The translations under genes were made by a program, and so were the position numbers. A stretch of DNA of 17,987 nucleotides from an uncultured Ruminococcus sp. (lineage in GTDB: Bacteria > Bacillota > Clostridia > Oscillospirales > Ruminococcaceae), in contig CALDFS010000326.1 in NCBI GenBank assembly GCA_937942105.1, positions 1 to 17,987 on the forward strand, given 5' to 3'. This document shows positions 13,129 through 17,987 of the stretch, piece after piece. Position 1 is the first letter of the stretch, and each line of letters begins with the position of its first letter. A model generated the notes under the pieces. It made no database searches. It was given only the letters and a program-made list of their open reading frames with translations, and was not told the DNA's origin.

Positions 13129-13191
13129 GGTATATATGTCCCCATTAAAGCATATATACCTTATCTCTTTGTGTTATTAGTATAACACAAA
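13129..13191 (+). promoter_or_regulatory. Two perfect 10-bp hairpins in the operon leader
   Basis: Hairpin one is GGTATATATG / CATATATACC (13129-13138, 13151-13160; 12-nt loop). Hairpin two is TTTGTGTTAT / ATAACACAAA (13168-13177, 13182-13191; 4-nt loop). Both lie in the ~110-nt leader. Neither is followed by a clean U tract. They could be mRNA stabilisers, operator palindromes or an RNA regulatory element. Confidence 0.6.
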
Positions 13192-13241
13192 TCAAGTCAA
13201 AAATCAATCGGCAAATGCAACAATTTCAAGGAGGAATAATT

Positions 13242-13709
13242 ATGGAATTTGACTTATTTTCACAGATGACGTCCCCGGCGCTTCAGACAAAGCGGCTGGA
13301 ATCACAGATACTTGCACTGCGCGAGCGCGCTGTAAGCTATGGCTTGGTGATATCGCAAAAGGACGCTTCAGCCCTCGCCGCAGTGGGTGTTGAGCAGCTT
13401 CACGAGCAGGAGCGGGTGGAGTTTGCGCAGAGCGCGGTTGTCAAAATAATCGAGAAATTCATGGAGAGCACATATATTTCGCAGTCGGATTTTGTCGAAA
13501 CCATCTCCGAGCTTATCGGCATCTTCTACGAGGTCAAGGAGGAAAGCCTTGACGTTCTTACTGACGACGATGTGATATCCGCGATGTTTGACTGCTTTGA
13601 GAATATCAGCAACGGCGATATTGAGCTTCTTCGCACCCGCGACCTTGAACGGCTGATAAGGCGGGCACGAGGTGAAGCCTATGATATTGACTACGACGAG
13701 GACGAATGA
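13242..13709 (+). CDS. Conserved hypothetical protein, probable DUF6323 family
   Basis: This is a 155-residue, acidic, largely helical, cytoplasmic-looking protein (no signal or membrane segment). AAGGAGG at 13228-13234 favours the ATG at 13242 over the one at 13215. The segment YISQSDFVETISELIGIFYE (residues ~79-98) and the following DDDVISAMFDCFE match my memory of DUF6323 proteins of Firmicutes, which are typically encoded next to DUF6179 genes. The next gene overlaps by four bases (ATGA) and fits DUF6179, which strengthens the call. Function unknown. It ends in an acidic tail (DYDEDE). Confidence 0.7.
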   Translation: MEFDLFSQMTSPALQTKRLESQILALRERAVSYGLVISQKDASALAAVGVEQLHEQERVEFAQSAVVKIIEKFMESTYISQSDFVETISELIGIFYEVKEESLDVLTDDDVISAMFDCFENISNGDIELLRTRDLERLIRRARGEAYDIDYDEDE

Positions 13710-14677
13710 CCCTGAAAGAAAGGCAGGCGCACAAAATGGATTCATTGCAAAGGCAGGATACCCCCAACCGCCCCGACGACGCGTTTCAGCTCTTGGAAAC
13801 GCCAAAGCGCTCTAACTACGCCGCAAGCCTTATGGCTATATGCTCGGCGCAGGGGCTGATTTCGGCGGAGCAATCGCGGAAAATCATGGAGGAGCTTTTT
13901 GAGGATTTTGCCGAGATAGCCGCGCAATACACCTTCCGCGAAAGCAGCTCGCTCCGGCGGGAGCTTGCCGAGCAGCTTTATTCCTCGGTGCTTTACCGGG
14001 CGGACGTGTATCTATTATCCCTTGGGTCGGACGCTGAAGCTGTCAAAGCGCTTGCAAGCATTCCCATGAAGCGGATACTGGAGCTTGGCAGGGATGAGCT
14101 TCTGCGGATTCACGAGGGCAACCGCGCTATATTCAAGCGCGCATACAATTCGCGGCTGGATATAAGCATACCGGAATACCGCCACATTATGCTCACGGCG
14201 TTTGACAGATACTACCAGCGCTACTCTGCGCGATTCAACGCGCGCTCCATCTGCACCGACATAGACTATCCGCTTCTGGGTCGTCCGGCTTATGCTATCG
14301 AGGTGGAGGGCGCAATGTTCATCCGCGAGTATTACTATTGCATAGCGCTTGAAAACGAGTTCTGCCAGATGCTTGATATCGAGGGCATCAGGCGGCTACT
14401 AAGGGCTGAATACGGCGGCGGGTTCGGGCTGATTGGGGTGAACATCTGCGAGGCGGTGTGTCGGCGGGTATTTGGCAATATTTTGCTTGGGCGGAGCGGA
14501 TTCAGCCTGTCGACCCGGGACGGAGACGGTGAGGAAATCAAGGCATTGCGGGCGAATATGTCCGGTGAGACGATTTCGAGGGCGGTTCTGGATGGGTTGG
14601 AAGCACTTCGGGACGATTTTCCGAATGATGAGGTTTTTCGTTATATTTCGGGGTTTGTTAAGCAGTACATCAAATAA
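13706..14677 (+). CDS. Conserved hypothetical protein, probable DUF6179 family
   Basis: This is a 323-residue protein starting in an ATGA overlap with the upstream gene, so translation is likely coupled. An in-frame ATG at 13736 with GGCAGG upstream is an alternative. It is mainly helical. SSLRRELAEQLYSSVLYRAD and the segment CTDIDYPL (~190) are the parts I associate with DUF6179. I see no signal peptide, membrane segment or catalytic motif. Known family members are, as I recall, somewhat longer, so this may be a short form. The conserved pairing with DUF6323 suggests the two products act together, perhaps as a complex. GC content and codon use are higher than in the neighbouring leader. No plus-strand terminator is clear; the stem at 14688-14719 fits the opposite strand better. 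Confidence 0.7.
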   Translation: MTLKERQAHKMDSLQRQDTPNRPDDAFQLLETPKRSNYAASLMAICSAQGLISAEQSRKIMEELFEDFAEIAAQYTFRESSSLRRELAEQLYSSVLYRADVYLLSLGSDAEAVKALASIPMKRILELGRDELLRIHEGNRAIFKRAYNSRLDISIPEYRHIMLTAFDRYYQRYSARFNARSICTDIDYPLLGRPAYAIEVEGAMFIREYYYCIALENEFCQMLDIEGIRRLLRAEYGGGFGLIGVNICEAVCRRVFGNILLGRSGFSLSTRDGDGEEIKALRANMSGETISRAVLDGLEALRDDFPNDEVFRYISGFVKQYIK

Positions 14678-14680
14678 GAT

Positions 14681-14719
14681 AAAAAGTGGGAGCCGGCACT
14701 GACAGATGTGCCGACTCCC
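14681..14719 (-). terminator. Intrinsic terminator of the uracil permease gene
   Basis: Read on the minus strand: GGGAG-U-CGGCAC / GUGCCG-G-CUCCC, a 12-bp stem with one U-G pair, then AC and UUUUU. On the plus strand the wobble becomes a C-A mismatch and no T run follows, so the direction is minus. Confidence 0.88.
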
Positions 14720-14742
14720 TATAAAGCCGATTCGCTTAATAA

Positions 14743-16158
14743 TTATTTACCCTCGCTCTTCTTAGCGTCCTTTCTGCCAAGGATGAGGTTAACTATAATT
14801 CCCAGAATAAGTGCGGTGGCGATAGAGGTAATCGTCAGCGCGCCGAGCTTCAGCGAAAGTCCGCCAATGCCGCAGACCAGAATTGTGGAGACGACAAACA
14901 GGTTTCTGTTATCCTCCAAATCAACCTTCTGCACCATTTTAAGTCCCGAAACGGCGATGAAGCCATAAAGAGCTATGCACACGCCGCCCATTACGCAGGA
15001 AGGAATGGTGCGGAGAATTGCCATAAGCGGACTGATAAAGGATATTACTATGCACATAATAGCCGCAGTTAAAATCGTGTAGACGGAAGCGTTTTTCGTG
15101 ATAGCGATGCAGCCTACCGACTCGCCGTAAGTGGTGTTGGGGCAGATACCGAAAGTCGTGCCCGCGATGGAGCCTATTCCGTCGCCCAGAAGCGTGCGCT
15201 TAAGACCGGGGTCGGTGATGAGGTCTCTGCCGATGATGGTGCCAAGGTTTTTATGGTCGGCGATATGCTCGGCAAACACGACGAACGCAACGGGAATAAA
15301 CGCTATTGCGACTTCCGCAACGCCGCCCGCTGTTATGAACTGGGAACCTTCTATCCCCGCTTTGCCGCTTGTCAGCTCCTTAATCGCCTCTATAAGCGCG
15401 AAGTCGGGATAATCCAGAATTGCGGCAATACCCACAAAGTTACCCGCTTCGTCCACGAAGTTGTTTATAATCGGAGAAAAATCGATTATCATGAGGTACT
15501 GGCAGTCGGTCGCGTAGCCTATCGCGGTGAAAATCGCCGCGACTACGTAGCCTGCCGCAATGCCGATGACGAAAGGAACAAGCTTCATCATCTTGTACTT
15601 TTTCTGTGACGAGCAGATAATAATCGTCAGAAAAGCAACAAGTCCGCAAAGAAGACCGATAAGGTTGTAACTTCCGTAAATATTGACGCCGTCTAAACTG
15701 CCCGAAGCCTTGACCATATCGCCCATGGCGTTGCCCGCAAGCGAAAGACCGATAATGGCTACGGTAGGTCCGATTATTACGGGCGGAAGCAGTTTATTGA
15801 CCCATGCGGTGCCCGCAAAATGAATGATAATCGCGAATACGACGTAGACAAGTCCCGCAAAAACGGAGCCGATGATTATACCGAGGTAACCGTAAGTCAT
15901 CGCCACGAACAGCGAGCTTAAGAACGCAAAGGAGCTTCCTAAGTAGACGGGACTGCGGAACTTGGTTATAAACAAATAGATAATCGTACCTATGCCGGCG
16001 CCCAGCAATGCCGCCGGAATCTGCATGGGCAGTCCGAGGATGGTAGGCACGGCAATCGTCGCCGCGATAACCGCCAGCACTTGCTGAAGCGCGAAGACCA
16101 GCAGCTGCCCGAATTTGGGCTTGTCGTGCAAATCGTAAAGTAAACCGTTTTGTGCCAT
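14743..16158 (-). CDS. uraA: NCS2-family uracil permease (UraA/PyrP-like)
   Basis: This is a 471-residue membrane protein with ~12-14 hydrophobic segments, normal for NCS2 nucleobase:cation symporters. The opening GLLYDLHDKPKFGQLLVFAL, the substrate-site helix FAEHIADH with Glu297, and the TTYGESVGCIAITKNAS motif with Glu346 match the uracil branch. Glu297 and Glu346 are 49 residues apart, the same spacing as Glu241 and Glu290 of E. coli UraA. The UraA His245 position is Asp301 here, with His302 next to it. It would import uracil for pyrimidine salvage. GGAGGAAG precedes the ATG at 16156-16158. A ~290-nt leader with a small ORF and a terminator (see those entries) implies attenuation. A xanthine permease is possible but less likely. 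Confidence 0.9.
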   Translation of the reverse strand: MAQNGLLYDLHDKPKFGQLLVFALQQVLAVIAATIAVPTILGLPMQIPAALLGAGIGTIIYLFITKFRSPVYLGSSFAFLSSLFVAMTYGYLGIIIGSVFAGLVYVVFAIIIHFAGTAWVNKLLPPVIIGPTVAIIGLSLAGNAMGDMVKASGSLDGVNIYGSYNLIGLLCGLVAFLTIIICSSQKKYKMMKLVPFVIGIAAGYVVAAIFTAIGYATDCQYLMIIDFSPIINNFVDEAGNFVGIAAILDYPDFALIEAIKELTSGKAGIEGSQFITAGGVAEVAIAFIPVAFVVFAEHIADHKNLGTIIGRDLITDPGLKRTLLGDGIGSIAGTTFGICPNTTYGESVGCIAITKNASVYTILTAAIMCIVISFISPLMAILRTIPSCVMGGVCIALYGFIAVSGLKMVQKVDLEDNRNLFVVSTILVCGIGGLSLKLGALTITSIATALILGIIVNLILGRKDAKKSEGK

Positions 16159-16194
16159 TTTTTCTTCCTCCGAAAAAATTTTTTACCGAACGTC

Positions 16195-16226
16195 AAAAAA
16201 AAGAAGCCGCCTTTAAAAGGCACTTC
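16195..16226 (-). terminator. Leader terminator (attenuator) ahead of the uracil permease
   Basis: Minus-strand RNA: GAAGUGCC pairs with GGCGGCUUC (one bulged G; stem 16226-16203), further closed by UU/AA, then eight U (16202-16195). It starts two bases after the stop codon of the leader ORF and ends ~37 nt before the permease start. Confidence 0.85.
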
Positions 16227-16228
16227 CC

Positions 16229-16321
16229 TTACAAAAAACAAAACGCATCCGAAAAATAAAAACGGCGAATCTCACTTTTTCCGCTCGAAAGGTATTTACC
16301 GGTGAAATTCTTTAATTCCAT
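16229..16321 (-). CDS. Candidate 30-residue leader peptide of the uracil permease attenuator
   Basis: ATG at 16319-16321, preceded by AGAGGAG with 5-nt spacing, the best ribosome binding site in the leader. The peptide is MELKNFTGKYLSSGKSEIRR followed by FYFSDAFCFL and a stop at 16229-16231. The last third is encoded by U-rich RNA with runs of 5, 5, 4 and 6 U, giving the Phe/Tyr-rich end. The stop abuts the leader terminator, so a ribosome reaching the end would cover the 5' arm of the terminator. In enterobacterial pyrBI this layout couples UTP level to read-through: low UTP makes polymerase pause in the U-rich stretch, the ribosome catches up and the terminator cannot form. No PyrR-binding consensus or competing antiterminator is evident to me. 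Expression of the peptide is not proven. Confidence 0.65.
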   Translation of the reverse strand: MELKNFTGKYLSSGKSEIRRFYFSDAFCFL

Positions 16322-16456
16322 TTTTGCTCCTCTTATGCGTTTACCGCAAGAAAACACCGCCGTATTTTTATATCAACTTACGGCTTACCGAATTTAATCG
16401 GATTTTTGCTTCCCGCATATTCGCTTCATAAGTTTTCGTCAAACTTTACGGGCATT
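16322..16456 (-). other. 5' part of the uracil permease leader
   Basis: The region between the promoter and the leader ORF has short hairpins (GCCGTA / TACGGC; TGCG-GTAAA-CGCA; CCGA / TCGG). I see no guanine, preQ1 or other riboswitch consensus. Two shorter ATG ORFs occur but lack ribosome binding sites. Confidence 0.45.
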
Positions 16457-16486
16457 ATTATAGCACAAACGCATACGCCTTTGCAA
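16457..16486 (-). promoter_or_regulatory. Promoter of the uracil permease transcript
   Basis: Minus strand: -35 TTGCAA (16481-16486), 18-bp spacer, -10 TATAAT (16457-16462). It predicts a start near 16450 and a ~290-nt leader. Confidence 0.75.
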
Positions 16487-16550
16487 ACGAAAAAGCGACT
16501 GTTTCCGACATTTTTTGTTTTTATGTTTTTACAATTTTTTACTGAGGTTT

Positions 16551-16573
16551 TTAAACCCGCATACGGGTTTTAA
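16551..16573. terminator. Possible terminator after the zinc-ribbon gene
   Basis: AAACCCG (16553-16559) pairs with CGGGTTT (16564-16570), CATA loop. Neither strand has a long U tract, so this is tentative. The AT-rich stretch at 16500-16632 holds nothing else I can name. Confidence 0.4.
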
Positions 16574-16632
16574 GCGTGCAGTCACAAGACGCACAAAATA
16601 TTAATAAATCCAAAAAATTTCCGCCTGATAAT

Positions 16633-17544
16633 TTAACTTGTCAAAAAATTTATAAGCGCCCATAAGCCCAAAGCTACACCCAATCCCGCAACTACCAGCA
16701 ACGGTTTTATCGCGTATTTATACCAAAATTGCCATTTTGCCATCTTTTTCCCGTTTATCCTGCGGCATCGTTCCGCTATAACGGACGAAATTCCCTCAGG
16801 CGCGCCGTAATAGTCCGTTTCGCCGCCCGTTATACCTATGCGCGCGTCGGGACAGGAATTAAAAAATTCAAGGTCGCCGAAAGGATTGTATTTTTCGTCC
16901 TTAAGACAACGCGCTTCTATAAGGCATTCCCATGCGCGCGCGTGAAAAGGATAATTTTTCACAAGATTTTCGGCGTATTTCAGTCCTTCCTTTACGTCAA
17001 GCGCGTTCAACTTTCGTCCTTTAGCCGTTTGCTCGTTAATGCGGGCGTTGTCAAGACAGATTTTCGCAATATCACAGTAAGTTTCGCGCGTTTTTTCGTC
17101 GCATAAATCAATCGCTGTCTTAAAATGCGGCAAAGCGGTTATATCCCCCGCGTAAAAAGCAAGCTCCGTTTCGTCCGCGACTGCGGCCGCCGCAAGAAAG
17201 CGCAATCTTTCGACGGCAAAATCGTCGGAAGGCAAGTCCTTGAGAATTTCTTCCGCTTCGTAAAAAGAGCCTTGCTCCAGACAGCGGCGCGCAAGCCGGG
17301 TTTTTGCGCGCAGAATTTTTTTATCCGCGTCGTCGGTCTTTATTTGAGCCGATTCAACCGTAAAAATTCTGCCGCTTTGTTTCAGCTTTTCCCGAAATTG
17401 CTCGATGGAGAGCGAAATTTCCGTAAAGCCGCCCTCCTCGATAAGCTGAAAAATCAGCGAGCCGCAATATTCGCACGCGTAATAATTCCCCTTTGGCTTA
17501 AGCGCGGCGCCGCAATTTGCGCATTTAAGTTCGACTGTCGCCAT
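16633..17544 (-). CDS. Zinc-ribbon protein with helical repeats and C-terminal membrane anchor
   Basis: This is a 303-residue protein. The N-terminal zinc ribbon has CxxC pairs at Cys8/Cys11 and Cys24/Cys27 (CANCG, CEYCGS). Residues ~45-220 look helical and repeat-like (a run of Leu/Ala-rich helices such as ARRCLEQGSFYEAEEILKDL), similar in style to TPR. One hydrophobic segment (~278-300) ends at INFLTS, so it should be tail-anchored with the bulk in the cytoplasm. Zinc-ribbon plus TPR-like proteins are common unknowns in Clostridia; no enzymatic motif is seen. AGAGGTG lies just upstream of the ATG at 17542-17544. Own promoter upstream. The codons are rich in CpG (CGC, GCG), unlike the genes at the left end of the window. 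Confidence 0.8.
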   Translation of the reverse strand: MATVELKCANCGAALKPKGNYYACEYCGSLIFQLIEEGGFTEISLSIEQFREKLKQSGRIFTVESAQIKTDDADKKILRAKTRLARRCLEQGSFYEAEEILKDLPSDDFAVERLRFLAAAAVADETELAFYAGDITALPHFKTAIDLCDEKTRETYCDIAKICLDNARINEQTAKGRKLNALDVKEGLKYAENLVKNYPFHARAWECLIEARCLKDEKYNPFGDLEFFNSCPDARIGITGGETDYYGAPEGISSVIAERCRRINGKKMAKWQFWYKYAIKPLLVVAGLGVALGLWALINFLTS

Positions 17545-17577
17545 TTACACCTCTTAAAAATTCAACAGCTTTATTTA

Positions 17578-17606
17578 ATATTATATTTTCCGTATAAATT
17601 TGTCAA
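17578..17606 (-). promoter_or_regulatory. Promoter of the zinc-ribbon gene
   Basis: Minus strand: -35 TTGACA (17601-17606), 17-bp spacer to TAATAT (17578-17583); an overlapping TATAAT gives a 15-bp spacer. Confidence 0.7.
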
Positions 17607-17811
17607 CTTTCAAACGCATCGGTTTTTTTCAGAAGGTTTAAAAATATCCTTATATATAGTTTTTCAAATGAATTTCTGTAATTTCTCCGCCGCTTTTGAC
17701 AAAACCCGTCCATACCGCTTGTTTTTGGACGCGACAATACGAAATTGTGAATTAATGAAAATTTTACTTGTGATTTTTTATATGTTTTAAAAAGAATTTG
17801 TTGAAATTTTA
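17607..17811. other. AT-rich divergent intergenic region
   Basis: No gene seen. It separates the divergent zinc-ribbon and LacI-type promoters. Near 17800-17834 are three tandem-like units of 10-11 bp (TTGAAATTTTA, TTGACTTTTA, TTGAATTTTA) in helical phase, the middle one holding the lacI-type -35. Confidence 0.5.
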
Positions 17812-17840
17812 TTGACTTTTATTGAATTTTATTTTATAAT
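17812..17840 (+). promoter_or_regulatory. Promoter of the LacI-family gene
   Basis: -35 TTGACT (17812-17817), 17-bp spacer, -10 TATAAT (17835-17840). Confidence 0.85.
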
Positions 17841-17864
17841 TAAGTGGAAAATAGGAGATGGATA

Positions 17865-17987
17865 ATGGTAACGATTAAAGACATTGCAAAAGCTTCGGGT
17901 GTTGCACCAAGTACGGTATCTTACTCGCTTAACAACGACAGCCGTATTCCCGAAGAAACAAGACAAAGAGTTTTGGCAGCCGCCCAG
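17865..17987 (+). CDS. LacI-family transcriptional regulator (N-terminal 41 residues, cut by window)
   Basis: The reading starts MVTIKDIAKASGVAPSTVSY and continues SLNNDSRIPEETRQRVLAAAQ to the window edge. This is the classic LacI/GalR helix-turn-helix: TIKDIA, the recognition helix STVSYSLN, and the RVLAAA start of the next helix; the hinge helix is outside the window. Family members bind sugars or nucleobases through a periplasmic-binding-protein-like domain. AGGAG at 17853-17857 sets the start. The effector cannot be told from this fragment. The next genes to the right are probably its sugar-uptake targets (inference). Confidence 0.95.
   Translation, partial: MVTIKDIAKASGVAPSTVSYSLNNDSRIPEETRQRVLAAAQ

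Noticed and set aside
13706..14719. Stem at 14688-14719 as terminator of the plus-strand operon
   Set aside because: On the plus strand it has a C-A mismatch and no T tract; on the minus strand it is fully paired and followed by five U, so it belongs to the permease.
15990..16241. Minus-strand 83-residue frame overlapping the permease start
   Set aside because: It lies in another frame of the permease and leader, is Phe/Lys-rich from U and A runs, and has no ribosome binding site.
16159..16456. Purine riboswitch or PyrR box in the permease leader
   Set aside because: I could not find the conserved core of a purine riboswitch or a PyrR-type binding loop by eye; a covariance search would be decisive.

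Overview
The window looks like chromosomal DNA of a Gram-positive anaerobe of the Clostridia, probably a Ruminococcus-like member of the Oscillospiraceae. This is inferred from strong AGGAGG ribosome binding sites, near-consensus sigma-A promoters with 17-bp spacers, a perfect CIRCE heat-shock operator, the rplM-rpsI pair with Firmicute-type products, and secreted proteins with an acidic Ala/Pro/Glu linker and a C-terminal anchor. No species is claimed.

Layout. (1) 1-2419, minus strand: three paralogous exported proteins in a row. Each has its own promoter, and the second and third have visible terminators. They share a nearly identical C-terminal PADTG-type wall-anchor-like tail but have different N-terminal domains; the first runs off the left edge. 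(2) 2850-3821, plus: rplM-rpsI (ribosomal proteins L13 and S9) with a consensus promoter and an intrinsic terminator. (3) 3827-10090: an accessory block. It holds a RhuM-family protein bracketed by two copies of the rpsI terminator, an AAA+/DUF4143 ATPase, a frameshifted AraC/GyrI-like regulator, an XRE-VOC fusion regulator, a second XRE regulator with a repeat-like C-terminus, and a GrpB-family protein. (4) 10106-10746: a cluster of short hairpins, tRNA-Leu(UAA), and a CIRCE operator with a long leader. (5) hsp20, then a GC-rich cloverleaf-like palindromic element at 11325-11427. (6) Convergent membrane-anchored hypothetical and transglutaminase-like genes sharing one terminator. (7) A two-gene operon, probably DUF6323-DUF6179, behind a leader with two perfect 10-bp hairpins. 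(8) A uracil permease (NCS2/UraA type) on the minus strand with a ~290-nt leader. (9) A zinc-ribbon protein with a C-terminal membrane anchor. (10) The start of a LacI-family regulator cut by the right edge.

Most distinctive signal: the permease leader encodes a ribosome-binding-site-preceded 30-codon ORF whose second half is U-rich in RNA. Its stop codon abuts an intrinsic terminator (8 U) just ahead of the permease start. This is the architecture of UTP-sensitive, translation-coupled attenuation known from enterobacterial pyrBI, here in front of a uracil transporter in an apparent Firmicute, where PyrR control would be expected. Also worth follow-up are the terminator-flanked RhuM cassette, the cloverleaf element and the DUF6323/DUF6179 pair.
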